Below are positions 50,634-60,530 of a stretch of 64,000 nucleotides of DNA, piece after piece. A program made the position numbers and the translations under genes. The DNA lies in contig CACJGL010000001.1 of assembly GCA_902592965.1 (NCBI GenBank), forward strand, positions 1-64,000, given 5' to 3'. The stretch's first letter is position 1. The number at the start of each line of letters is the position of its first letter. This DNA comes from an uncultured Pelagibacteraceae bacterium (GTDB lineage Bacteria > Pseudomonadota > Alphaproteobacteria > Pelagibacterales > Pelagibacteraceae). The notes under the pieces were generated by a model. That model saw only the letters and a program-made list of their open reading frames with translations, had not been told where the DNA came from and searched no databases.

Positions 50634-50662
50634 TTGTTCAACAATTGAACAACTTATATAAT
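50634..50662. promoter_or_regulatory. Fourth dyad GTTCAACAATTGAAC (50636..50650) in a divergent intergenic region
   Basis: Perfect 19-bp palindrome ttGTTCAACAATTGAACaa; plus-strand TTGTTC-N17-TATAAT possible; lies between minus gene 50578 and plus gene 50731. Confidence 0.7.
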
Positions 50663-50730
50663 AATTGTTAATTATCAAGTAAATCTATGAATTTTTAACA
50701 ATTAATTATTAATAATTGTTTTTTTAAAAA

Positions 50731-51459
50731 ATGGTAAAATTTAATTCCTATTCTAATCGTTTAATTACTAAACCTTGGGGTTATGAATATATAATATTTA
50801 AAAATCAAAAAAAACTCGCACTTATATTTCTTAAGATTTTAAAAAATAAACAAACTTCACTACACTGTCATCCAAATAAAAAAACTGGATTTATAATTCT
50901 TAGTGGAACTGCTAAAGTACAAATAGGAATATACAGAAAAAACTCAAAAGTTTATAAATCACAATCAATATTGGTTTTTAGACCGGGTCTGTTCCATTCT
51001 TTAAAATGCGTTTCTAACAAACCATTGATTGCTTTGGAAATAGAAACACCATTTAATACTAAAGATTTAATAAGATTTTCTGATAATTACGGTCGACAAT
51101 TAAAACCATACGAAGACTTAAACTTAACAAAAAAAATAAATTCAAAATTTATAAAGTTTAAAAAACCAAAACAAAATTCAGGGTATATTTATAAGTTGGA
51201 TAATATGCTTATAGAAGTTCGAAATCATAAAAATTATAAATATCTGTTTAAAAAAAATGAAAAATCAATTAGTGCTATTTTGGATGGTAGTATAGTATCT
51301 AACGATAATAAAAAAGTTATAACGCACGGAGAAATTGTAAAAACTAAAACTTTGGAAAAACTTTCTAAACAATTCAAAATTAAAAAAAATTTGACTGTAT
51401 TGAAAGTTATAAAAAATAAGGATAAAAAAAGAAGATACAAAGAGCTCCATTATGTATAA
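50731..51459 (+). CDS. Cupin-domain protein, mannose-6-phosphate isomerase type-II-like
   Basis: ITKPWGYEYIIFKN...SLHCHPNKKTGFIILSGTAKV...RPGLFHSLKC...LIALEIETPFNTKDLIRFSDNYGR. Confidence 0.75.
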   Translation: MVKFNSYSNRLITKPWGYEYIIFKNQKKLALIFLKILKNKQTSLHCHPNKKTGFIILSGTAKVQIGIYRKNSKVYKSQSILVFRPGLFHSLKCVSNKPLIALEIETPFNTKDLIRFSDNYGRQLKPYEDLNLTKKINSKFIKFKKPKQNSGYIYKLDNMLIEVRNHKNYKYLFKKNEKSISAILDGSIVSNDNKKVITHGEIVKTKTLEKLSKQFKIKKNLTVLKVIKNKDKKRRYKELHYV

Positions 51460-51976
51460 AAAAGCATTAATTATTACCTCTAAATTAGCCCAAGATCATG
51501 AATTTATATATCCATTTTATAGATTAAAAGAAGCAGGATATGAGGTTTCGACTTTTAATAATGAGACAAAACAAGTTTTAGGTTATTTTGGAACCAAGAT
51601 ACCCCCAAAGGAAGAAGATAAAATAATAACAGCAGATGAAGTAATAGTTGATGAATACGAAACTTTAGTTTTACCAGGTGGTATAAAATCAATGGAGATT
51701 TTAAGATTAAACAAAGAAGTTTTAAAAATTATAAGAGATTTCAATGACAAAAAAAAATTTATCGCAGCTACATGTAGCGGTGTAATGCTTTTGATTTCAG
51801 CAAAAATTATAAAAAATAAAAATATATCTGGATATTATGCATGGAAAGATGACATCGAAAATGCTGGAGCAAAATTTGTTGATAGTCCTTGTGTTGTGGA
51901 TGAAAATTTAATTACTTCACCGCATTATAAGTATGTTGGAGAATGGATGAAGGGATTAATTAGTAAATTGAAATAG
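51452..51976 (+). CDS. DJ-1/PfpI family protein
   Basis: ADEVIVDEYETLVLPGGIKSMEILR...FIAATCSGVMLLISAKI. Confidence 0.85.
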   Translation: MYKKALIITSKLAQDHEFIYPFYRLKEAGYEVSTFNNETKQVLGYFGTKIPPKEEDKIITADEVIVDEYETLVLPGGIKSMEILRLNKEVLKIIRDFNDKKKFIAATCSGVMLLISAKIIKNKNISGYYAWKDDIENAGAKFVDSPCVVDENLITSPHYKYVGEWMKGLISKLK

Positions 51977-51977
51977 T

Positions 51978-52982
51978 TTATATTTTTATTAAAGGTCTGA
52001 TTACTTTTCCTTTTTGAAAATCCTCTAATGCTATTGATATTTCATCTAAATTGTAAATTTTATTACCAAATAGATATTTACACTTAAAATTTTTTAAATA
52101 TTTTTCAAATAATTTAAAATTTTTATCGTAATTGAATTTTTTTTCCCATGATCCGGATATTTTTTTTCCATAAAGTAATTGCCAAGGATCAATTTTTAAC
52201 ATTGTATTATTTTTATAGTTACCAATTATAAATACTTTTCCTCCAAAACTTTTTGCATAATATATACATTCATTTACTATCTTTGGGTTGCCTGTGCATT
52301 CTAATACATAATCAAATTTATCTCTAAATTTTTGTACGTCTTTTTCCTTTATCACTTTGTTAGCACCCAGTTTTTTTGCAATTGAAATTTTATTTTTATA
52401 TTTTTCAACAATCGCAATTTCTTTAAATTTCGATTTTTTACTCGCATAAACTGCTAAAAGACCAACTCCGCCGCAACCTAAAATTAGTATTTTTTTTTGT
52501 TTTGTGTTATTCGTGTTTAGAAAAATACAATTAAAAGCTGTTGGCGCGGCGCATCCTAAGAGTACGCTTTTTATTAAATTTGAATTTTTATTAAGTTTTT
52601 GAATTTTATTCTCACTTACTAAAGCATATTTTGAAAATGTATTTACTGGCCCTGCATTAATTTTTTTATCTTTGTATCTATATATTGACCCTCCAGCATT
52701 TATTCCTTCAGAAAATACCCATGTAAGACATACGTTATCCCCCTTTTTTACCTTTCTAACATCTTTTCCAATTTTTAGAACTTTTCCAGTTGCTTCGTGA
52801 CCAAGACAATGTGGTAAGAATTTATCCTCTCCTCTACTTCCATTTATTTCTTGAACCTGCGTATGACAAATAGATGCATATTTTAATTCAACTAATACTT
52901 GGCCTCTTTTTAAAAAGGGCAAATTTAAATCTAAAATTTTAATTTCATTTATTTTAGTTAATACTGCAGATCTTGATATCAT
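51978..52982 (-). CDS. Zinc-type alcohol dehydrogenase (MDR family)
   Basis: ASICHTQVQEINGSRGEDKFLPHCLGHEATGKVLKIGKDV; ILGCGGVGLLAVYASK. Confidence 0.9.
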   Translation of the reverse strand: MISRSAVLTKINEIKILDLNLPFLKRGQVLVELKYASICHTQVQEINGSRGEDKFLPHCLGHEATGKVLKIGKDVRKVKKGDNVCLTWVFSEGINAGGSIYRYKDKKINAGPVNTFSKYALVSENKIQKLNKNSNLIKSVLLGCAAPTAFNCIFLNTNNTKQKKILILGCGGVGLLAVYASKKSKFKEIAIVEKYKNKISIAKKLGANKVIKEKDVQKFRDKFDYVLECTGNPKIVNECIYYAKSFGGKVFIIGNYKNNTMLKIDPWQLLYGKKISGSWEKKFNYDKNFKLFEKYLKNFKCKYLFGNKIYNLDEISIALEDFQKGKVIRPLIKI

Positions 52983-53725
52983 TAATTTCTAAAAGAATTT
53001 ATTTCTCTGCTATCAAGTATTATATCACCTGAAATAGCTTTTGAGTTTTTATTTAATATAAATTCTATTAATGGAAAAATTTCATTTATAGTATTAAATT
53101 TTTTTAATGGCATTCTCGTATTTTTAAATTTTTTATATGCTTTAAAATTTTTGATTTTTAAACGAGCAAAACTATTATCTTTTGTCTCAAAAGCTCCTAA
53201 AATTATATTCTTAATATCTATATTTTTCGAAATTAACCTTTTTGACAGAATATTTGAATAAACATTTAATGCAGCTTTTGTAGTACTATATCCAACTGAA
53301 GCAACACTTTCAACAGAAGCGATACTGCTAATATGAATTATCTTTAATGGTTTTTTTTTTTTTATTGCTTTTTTTATTAATAGATTATTTATCTCTGACT
53401 GTGAAAATAAATTTGTATCAAAGAGTTTTAAAAATTGTTTTTTTGAAATTAAATCATCTTTAATACCAAGGCCACCCCCCATGCAATGAATAATAACATC
53501 TATATTATTAATTTTTTGTAAATTTAATTTTAAAGATTTTAATTCCTTGTCTTTTGTAATATCGCCTGCGAAATATTTGTACTTATTATTTGTAATTTTT
53601 TGAAGTTCCTTCATTTTTTTTTTTTTATTACCCGTACAAATTAAAGAATAATTTTTTTTATGAAACTCTTTTGTAAGAGCTCTGCCCAAACCACTTGTCG
53701 ATCCATTTATCAAGATTTTAATCAT
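52982..53725 (-). CDS. Short-chain dehydrogenase/reductase
   Basis: ILINGSTSGLGRALTKEFHKK, IHISSIASVESVASVGYSTTKAAL. Confidence 0.87.
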   Translation of the reverse strand: MIKILINGSTSGLGRALTKEFHKKNYSLICTGNKKKKMKELQKITNNKYKYFAGDITKDKELKSLKLNLQKINNIDVIIHCMGGGLGIKDDLISKKQFLKLFDTNLFSQSEINNLLIKKAIKKKKPLKIIHISSIASVESVASVGYSTTKAALNVYSNILSKRLISKNIDIKNIILGAFETKDNSFARLKIKNFKAYKKFKNTRMPLKKFNTINEIFPLIEFILNKNSKAISGDIILDSREINSFRN

Positions 53726-55520
53726 CTAAAACCTTTGCCCTATCTCTTTCGTAATCGAGTTTATCTTTTGGGAGAAAAGGATATAAATCATCAAAAGCAG
53801 GAACATCAAAAGTTCCATCTTCTTTAAGCCTATTTTGAATACGGGGTATTAACTCTTGATATGGATGCAAATTTATTTCAGCGATTACCGCTTTTTTTGA
53901 ATTTATTATTTCTTTTAATTGCGTATTCATGTTTTTATTAGTAATTTTTTTGTACTGAAAATCATAAGTATGTGCTAACTTTTTAAACGAAGGAAAAGTA
54001 AGCCCAGATTTTGGATCTGCTCCAACAATTCTGTTAAAATTTTTTTTCTGCATTAATTTCATGGTTAGATAACCTTTGTTTTCTATAATAAATAATTTTA
54101 ATGGTATTTTATAATTTTTGACAGTTTGTAATTCTTGTAAATTAAACATTAATCCCCCTTCACCACTTATACAAATTGGATTTTTATTTTTATTAGCAAA
54201 ATATGCACCAATAATTCCTGGTAAGCCAAAACCCATTGCGGCTAATCCACTTGATGTAAACAGTCTTTGGCTTTTTGGTTTTAAAATTTTAAAAGTTTGC
54301 ATTGTGCAAGTAAAACTTGTTCCCATGTCTGTTACTATAGTTTCATTTCCATTTAAGTTTTTTGACAAGATATCAATAAAATCAAATGAATTAATGTATT
54401 TACTCTTTAAATTATCAATTTTATTTCTGATAATATATTTTCTCTTCCAATCATTTATCAAAGATATCCAAGGGTTAAATTTTTTGATTTTTTTATTTTT
54501 TAAAAATTTATTACTTTCTTTCAAAAAGAGTTGGATATCTCTTTTAATCTTAACATCTAAATTAAGAAATTCTTTCGAATTCATTTCGTTATGATCTATA
54601 TCAATATAAATTTTTTTTGAATTTGGAGAAAAATTTTTTTTGTTGTATCCAGTTTGAGGAATTGAAAGCCTTGTGCCTATGATTATCATTAAGTCTGAGC
54701 TTTGCGCTGCTAAATTTGCAGTCCTTTCTCCAAAAATCCCCATTCTACCAACATATAATTTATTATTTGTTGCAATAATGTCGGACGCATTCCATGAGGT
54801 AATAACAGGAATTTTTACTTTGCTTAAGTATTCTTTAAACTCTTTGTTAGAGTTAGATAAATGAATACCATTTCCAATTATAATTAAAGGTTTTTTTGAT
54901 CGATTTATTTCTTTTAATATCCTTGAGCTTAGTTTCGAGTTATATTTTATTTTTTTAATATTTTTTTTTTTGAATTTTTTGATTTTTTTTAAATCTATAT
55001 ATTTTGACTGGACATCTAAAGGAATATCAATCCATACTGGTCCTTGTTTATCTGAAAGCATTTTCTCATAAGCTTTATTTAGAATAATATCTATCTCATT
55101 TGGATTTGAAATTACTTTTGCATATTTTGTAATTGGTTTTACAAGATCAATTATATTTATTTCTTGAACTCCAACTTGTCTAGTATTTGTTTTGTTAATC
55201 ATGTCTTGTGTTGGAACTTGTCCAGAAATTACAAACATAGGAATTGAGTCTATCCAAGCACCTGTCACTCCTGTTATGGCATTTGTTGCGCCAGGACCTG
55301 ATGTTGTGTGAAGTATACAAGGTTTGTTTTGTATTCTATAGTAGGACTCCGCTGCCATACTAGCTGATTGCTCATGATGAAAAAAAATGAACTTGTATTT
55401 ATTATTTTTTCCAAAAGAATCATTTAGGTGCATAGCTCCACCACCTGTTATACCAAAAATATGTTTTATTCTTTTTTTTTCAAAAAATTTTGAAATAAAA
55501 TCTGATACTTTTATTTTCAT
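53718..55520 (-). CDS. ThDP-dependent enzyme, acetolactate synthase-like
   Basis: FGITGGGAMHLNDSFG, HHEQSASMAAESYYR, TSGPGATNAITGVTGAWIDSIPMFVISGQVP, ISGEGGLMFNLQELQTVKNYKIPLKLFIIENKGY. Confidence 0.9.
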   Translation of the reverse strand: MKIKVSDFISKFFEKKRIKHIFGITGGGAMHLNDSFGKNNKYKFIFFHHEQSASMAAESYYRIQNKPCILHTTSGPGATNAITGVTGAWIDSIPMFVISGQVPTQDMINKTNTRQVGVQEINIIDLVKPITKYAKVISNPNEIDIILNKAYEKMLSDKQGPVWIDIPLDVQSKYIDLKKIKKFKKKNIKKIKYNSKLSSRILKEINRSKKPLIIIGNGIHLSNSNKEFKEYLSKVKIPVITSWNASDIIATNNKLYVGRMGIFGERTANLAAQSSDLMIIIGTRLSIPQTGYNKKNFSPNSKKIYIDIDHNEMNSKEFLNLDVKIKRDIQLFLKESNKFLKNKKIKKFNPWISLINDWKRKYIIRNKIDNLKSKYINSFDFIDILSKNLNGNETIVTDMGTSFTCTMQTFKILKPKSQRLFTSSGLAAMGFGLPGIIGAYFANKNKNPICISGEGGLMFNLQELQTVKNYKIPLKLFIIENKGYLTMKLMQKKNFNRIVGADPKSGLTFPSFKKLAHTYDFQYKKITNKNMNTQLKEIINSKKAVIAEINLHPYQELIPRIQNRLKEDGTFDVPAFDDLYPFLPKDKLDYERDRAKVLDD

Positions 55521-55521
55521 A

Positions 55522-56184
55522 TTATAGACCTAATTTTCCTGCATTTGAAAAATAGTAATCTCCTCTGAAGCCGATGATTCTAAATAATTTTTTCCACTCC
55601 TTTTCAGTTAAAATTGTAGTTCCTAATAATGTCCAATCTAAGAATCTATCTCTATCTTTTTTGTTTGTATAAGATGCGATTGATATGTAACTTTTTTTTG
55701 AGATTCTTTCAATTTGTTGCAAAGTCTTTATAACATCTCCCAAGTTTTGCATATAAATTGAATTGAAAGCAATTACCAAATCAAACTGTTTCTTTTTAAA
55801 AAAGTCAAGTCTGTGATAATCATTTAAAAATAAATTCTTTTTCGGAATTTTTTTAACTTTGGTAATAGGGTACTTATGATTTTCTAAACCATATAATTTT
55901 ATACCAGGAATTAATACTTTTAAATCTTGAAGAAGAAAACCTTTTTTACAACCTATTTCTAAGACTTTTGAATTTTTTGATAGATTATATTTTTTTATAA
56001 GTTTTGGAAGAAGGGTTTTCCATCTTCCATCATATTTAAAACCGCCGTATCCATTTATTCTTTTTCCATCATAATATTCTTTATCGAGTCTCCATGCTAT
56101 AATTCTATTTTTTATATCCCTTAATTTGCTTAATTTTTTTCTTTTTATTTTAGAACTAAAATATCCTATGTCGTACTCTGGCAT
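55522..56184 (-). CDS. Class I SAM methyltransferase
   Basis: SKVLEIGCKKGFLLQDLKVLIPGIKLYGLENH...FDLVIAFNSIYMQNLGDVIKTLQQIERISKKSYISI. Confidence 0.82.
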   Translation of the reverse strand: MPEYDIGYFSSKIKRKKLSKLRDIKNRIIAWRLDKEYYDGKRINGYGGFKYDGRWKTLLPKLIKKYNLSKNSKVLEIGCKKGFLLQDLKVLIPGIKLYGLENHKYPITKVKKIPKKNLFLNDYHRLDFFKKKQFDLVIAFNSIYMQNLGDVIKTLQQIERISKKSYISIASYTNKKDRDRFLDWTLLGTTILTEKEWKKLFRIIGFRGDYYFSNAGKLGL

Positions 56185-56189
56185 AAGAA

Positions 56190-58178
56190 CTATACTCTTT
56201 TTATCTCTAAGAATTCGTTATTATTAACAAATTTATTATTTTTAAAATCATCAAAGTGCAAATTAAGCACATCAAATCTCTCTGACCAATAATCTGAATT
56301 ATCCAATGAATTTTTTAATTTATTTAGTAATTTGCTATCTATTTTATTAGATAATTTATTTTGAAGGTATGCATAAAAATACATAACAATTGCATTGTCT
56401 GGTGCAGTTTTATAATGAACATATTCTAAAAACTTTAAGTGCTGATTCAGTCTATTTATATTGTTTTCTTTAAAAATTTGATAAAAATTTAATCTATAAT
56501 TCATATAGAACCAAATATCGTCCAACTCATCAGGTTTTGGAATATCATTCATATTATAATCAGTTATTTTTTTAAACGGTTTTACAATTTTGCCAGCTCT
56601 TTCAATTTTTCTTTGTAGTGAAAATTCTCCAATATGATAAGTGGGGTCTTTTTTATTTATTTTAAAATTTCCACTTTTCATATCATCCATTTCTGAATTT
56701 TCTCTTTCTTCCTCAAAGTTAAGTTGACCCTCTTTTTTTCCAACCAAATTACTCTCTGTCATTAAGTCATGAATAGGAGTTTTCTTCCAAGGTTGCAAAA
56801 TTGTAACATTATACCAAGCCAAATTCATTCTCTCTGCTAAATTAATAGTATCAAATATTTTAGAAATATTTTCCTCTGGGAAACCAACAATTAAAAAACC
56901 TCTGGAATTTATTTTTTTAAATTGATTAAGTTTGTCTGCTGCTTTTATAAATGTTTCAATAGTGCCTGGTTTTTTTATCTTTTTTAAAACTTCTCTATTT
57001 CCAGATTCAATTCCTATGTAACAACCGATGCATCCCGACTCATCCATCGCTTCAACTACACCAGGCTTTGTAATAGAATGAGCTATTAATCCATTTGTTG
57101 CATCCCATGAACTTTGGAGATTTTTTTTTACCATCATATTAAACAATTCTATTGCTCTTCTCTCATCTTTTAAAAGATCGTCATCAAGCCACGAAATGTG
57201 GTCGATACCATATTTATTTTTTAACAAAGAAAGTTCATCTTCAACCGATTTTAAAGATCTCTGTCGAACACCTACGCCATTAAATATTCTTACATTGCAA
57301 AAAGTACATTGCGCACGGCAGCCTCTATTCGACAAAACTGTTCCAATTTTGACATCTTTCCTAAAAGCAGACCATGATCCAATGGTTCCATATTTTGAAT
57401 ATTCTTCGACTTTTATAAGTTCATATGCAGGCAAAATCTCTAAATCTAAATGTTTAGGTCTGCCATCTATTTCTATTTTTATTAATTTTCCATAATCTTC
57501 TTTGATATAAGTCATAGAAAGTTGATCTATAGAAATTTTTTTATTTTGATATTCAATTAAACTAACAAAAGATAATTCTGCCTCATTTAAAAAAGCAATA
57601 TCTATGGGTGAAATTTCAGATAAAATATTTTCAGGGTCATGTGAAATATGTACACCGCCAGAAACTAAAGGCACCTCTGAAAGATTATGTTTATTTAAAC
57701 TGTCTCTATTTTTTATCTCAAAACATACATCCTTATAAGAATTATGAGTTACAGAGAACAAACATGTTATACTTATCAAATCAGGTTGAAATTCTGATAT
57801 CTTTTCCCACAATTTTTTTTTCCAGAATTCTTCAAAATTAAAGTTTTCACTTCTTTGAGTTTCAACACATTTTTTACTAACCTCATGGTGAAGATTTAAT
57901 ATCTCAACTTTATATCCATTCTTTAGTAGATGCCTAGCAACTATTAATAATCCGTATGGAGGATAGTCACTATTTCTTTTTCTGTGCGCTCTGTCAAAAT
58001 CAAAAGTTTCTTTATTTGCATCTGGAGGATTAATTAATAAAATTTTATTTATTTTTTTATTACCAAAAATTTTTAGCAAAGCTAAATCTATTCTATTTTG
58101 ATTTAGATTTAATTCCTCAATATTATTAATTTCAATATTGGCAATATTATAATTTTCTTTTAGATTAAGATTTGACAT
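56190..58178 (-). CDS. B12-binding-domain radical SAM protein
   Basis: ILLINPPD...YPPYGLLIVARHLLKNGYKVEIL...PLVSGGVHISHDPENIL (B12-binding-like domain) plus NRGCRAQCTFCNV (CX3CX2C). Confidence 0.88.
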   Translation of the reverse strand: MSNLNLKENYNIANIEINNIEELNLNQNRIDLALLKIFGNKKINKILLINPPDANKETFDFDRAHRKRNSDYPPYGLLIVARHLLKNGYKVEILNLHHEVSKKCVETQRSENFNFEEFWKKKLWEKISEFQPDLISITCLFSVTHNSYKDVCFEIKNRDSLNKHNLSEVPLVSGGVHISHDPENILSEISPIDIAFLNEAELSFVSLIEYQNKKISIDQLSMTYIKEDYGKLIKIEIDGRPKHLDLEILPAYELIKVEEYSKYGTIGSWSAFRKDVKIGTVLSNRGCRAQCTFCNVRIFNGVGVRQRSLKSVEDELSLLKNKYGIDHISWLDDDLLKDERRAIELFNMMVKKNLQSSWDATNGLIAHSITKPGVVEAMDESGCIGCYIGIESGNREVLKKIKKPGTIETFIKAADKLNQFKKINSRGFLIVGFPEENISKIFDTINLAERMNLAWYNVTILQPWKKTPIHDLMTESNLVGKKEGQLNFEEERENSEMDDMKSGNFKINKKDPTYHIGEFSLQRKIERAGKIVKPFKKITDYNMNDIPKPDELDDIWFYMNYRLNFYQIFKENNINRLNQHLKFLEYVHYKTAPDNAIVMYFYAYLQNKLSNKIDSKLLNKLKNSLDNSDYWSERFDVLNLHFDDFKNNKFVNNNEFLEIKRV

Positions 58179-59572
58179 TAAAATTTATTTAAATTTAAAT
58201 TTCTATCTAAAGAGCGGATACCATCTTTAAACTCTCTTTGTGACAAATACTTGTTATCTTTGTATGAGTCGAAAATATTGCAAATGTGATTTATGAAATA
58301 ACTCCCCAAATCTGTAACTGAATATACTTGATTTTTTTCGTCATAGTTTAGGAAATCGATTTCTACAAATTCCTCTAGTTTATATAGAACATTATTATCT
58401 AAAATATCGTTATCATTGAGTTCTTTAAGATGTAACTCTTCAAAGTTTAATAGATCCATTATAATTTTTCTTCTCTTAATATCCTCGTTATTTAATTTTT
58501 TTTCTCTATTAATTGGAAAATTTTTTTTTTCTATACTTTCAATATATTTATCAACTGAATAAATGTTTTGATAATAATAATTGCCCAACTTTCCAGTTGC
58601 AGATGGTCCTACTGATATCATGTCATATGCCCAACCTGGAGAGAAACCATTAGGATTTCTATAAAGTTTTTTTTCATTTTTATATTTACTAAGTATATCA
58701 TTATCTAAAGCAAAATGATTTACACCTATTTTTTGATAATTATTTAAGATAAGGATATTTGTACACAACTCATACATTTGAATTTTTAATTCATCCGTAG
58801 GTAGATCTATTTCTTTATAAGCATTTTGATGCCTATATATTTCCGGTCTGTGATCCATGTTTAATATAGTTATTCTTGAAGGTTTTAAAGATACAATTTT
58901 CTTTGTGGTGGTTTCTAGAGATTTTTTTGTTTGTTTAGGAAGTCCAAATATAAAGTCAAAGTTAATACTATCAAAAGTTTCTCTAACTTTTTTATTAAGT
59001 AAATTATCTATAAGCTCGTAATCGTTAATCCTATTCACTGCTTTTTGTACGTCTTTATCGAAATCCTGAATGCCAAGAGAAATCCTATTTACTCCATAAA
59101 AAGAATATTTTAACAATTTTTCAGAATTCATATCATTTCTTGGGTCTACTTCTAAGGCAATTTCTTTTAGCGCATCGGAATCTATATTTTCTTTTATTGT
59201 TTGGATAATTTTTTCAAATTTTTGCTCTGGGATTACAGTTGGTGTTCCACCTCCAAAATGGATGTCTGTTATTTTCAGCTTCTTACCAAATCTTCTTGCT
59301 GCATTAAATAAAAGTTCAAGTTCTTTAATTATGCTTGAAGAAATTTTATCATAATGATCTTCTTTTCTTGATATGACTGTATAGCAATGGCAAAAATAAC
59401 ATTGTTTTGGACAAAATGGAAAATGTAGATACATCGAAAGCTGAGAATTAGATTTAATAATTTTTTCTAAATAAGAATTAAAATTTTCATTATTATTTAT
59501 TTTTTCCCAATTTGATTGAGTTGGATATAAAGTATAAAATGGTACTTTTCTTTTTATATATTTTTGTATCAT
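58178..59572 (-). CDS. HemN-like radical SAM protein
   Basis: RKVPFYTLYPTQSNW, LHFPFCPKQCYFCHCYTV (CX3CX2CXC), DIHFGGGTPTVIPEQ, NRISLGIQDFDKDVQKAVNR. Confidence 0.88.
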   Translation of the reverse strand: MIQKYIKRKVPFYTLYPTQSNWEKINNNENFNSYLEKIIKSNSQLSMYLHFPFCPKQCYFCHCYTVISRKEDHYDKISSSIIKELELLFNAARRFGKKLKITDIHFGGGTPTVIPEQKFEKIIQTIKENIDSDALKEIALEVDPRNDMNSEKLLKYSFYGVNRISLGIQDFDKDVQKAVNRINDYELIDNLLNKKVRETFDSINFDFIFGLPKQTKKSLETTTKKIVSLKPSRITILNMDHRPEIYRHQNAYKEIDLPTDELKIQMYELCTNILILNNYQKIGVNHFALDNDILSKYKNEKKLYRNPNGFSPGWAYDMISVGPSATGKLGNYYYQNIYSVDKYIESIEKKNFPINREKKLNNEDIKRRKIIMDLLNFEELHLKELNDNDILDNNVLYKLEEFVEIDFLNYDEKNQVYSVTDLGSYFINHICNIFDSYKDNKYLSQREFKDGIRSLDRNLNLNKF

Positions 59573-60483
59573 TAAGCTGGCTTAATTTGATAATTTTCAG
59601 CATCAGCGATATTTATTTTATTACTAATACTGTAACCTGTATGCCTTTTTTGAACTTCATCACTTTGATTGCTATACATTGACAAAAACCACCTGCCATC
59701 TTCCATATTGTTCCAGCTTGGTTTTATATTGGTGTTAACTGGTGCAACGCCATGTTGAACTGTAGCAAAACCAATTCCTAAATCACCAACATCAATATAG
59801 TCTTCGGCTTGCACGATCTTATTATCTTTGTCTATAAGATAAAAACCCAAACCGTTAAAATCATGACCTCTTTTACTCATATAACCACTAATGAATAATT
59901 TTTGAAATTTATAAGGATCTGAATGTGGCTCCAAATATCCTATTGATGACGGGTATCTTACTAATTGCACCCTATCAACTACTCCATTTTTTGGGGTATT
60001 ATCTTCATATTCGTTAAATTTTAAACCCATTAGTTTTTTAACAAGTCTCCACTTAGTATCAATTTCTTTAAATAAGTTAATTGGGTCATCATTCCATCTA
60101 TAAAAATAGTAGGAATGAGAGCATCTTGCAAAACTATATTTTTTGCCAATCTCTAAATCAATCTGCCTATGAAAATCAGGTGTTCCCTCTGTCATTTTAT
60201 GAAATGAAGTGGGAATATTCTCAAAATGATTATAACAGTCTCTTTTAATCCTATCTAAGAAAGATTTTTTAAATGAGTTTTTTATAAGATAAAAATCACC
60301 TAGATATAAATTTTTAATAATCTCTCTTAAATCATCTTCTCTATCTTCTGATAAAATATTTTTAAAATATTCAAAATCTAATTTGACAATATTTCGTACT
60401 TTCCTAGGAAGTTCGTATTTGTCTTTAAAACTGTTCCAAATTGAATTATATAAACTCATAAATTTAGTCTGAATAGATAACAT
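59572..60483 (-). CDS. Putative 2OG-Fe(II)-type oxygenase
   Basis: VQLVRYPSSIGYLEPHSDPYKFQKLFISGYMSKRGHDFNGLGFYLIDKDNK...DVGDLGIGFATVQHGVAPV (HSD...H). Confidence 0.65.
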   Translation of the reverse strand: MLSIQTKFMSLYNSIWNSFKDKYELPRKVRNIVKLDFEYFKNILSEDREDDLREIIKNLYLGDFYLIKNSFKKSFLDRIKRDCYNHFENIPTSFHKMTEGTPDFHRQIDLEIGKKYSFARCSHSYYFYRWNDDPINLFKEIDTKWRLVKKLMGLKFNEYEDNTPKNGVVDRVQLVRYPSSIGYLEPHSDPYKFQKLFISGYMSKRGHDFNGLGFYLIDKDNKIVQAEDYIDVGDLGIGFATVQHGVAPVNTNIKPSWNNMEDGRWFLSMYSNQSDEVQKRHTGYSISNKINIADAENYQIKPA

Positions 60484-60530
60484 AAAGATTTATATGTGCA
60501 CAGTAAATTGATATTTTTAGCAATCTTATA

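Noticed and set aside
60480-60505. Possible fifth regulatory site: TTTACT-like box next to TGTGCACA upstream of 59572..60483
   Set aside because: Shares only the CAGTAAA edge, lacks the GTTCAA/TTGAAC arms, and the 17-nt spacing would put the -10 on the start codon.
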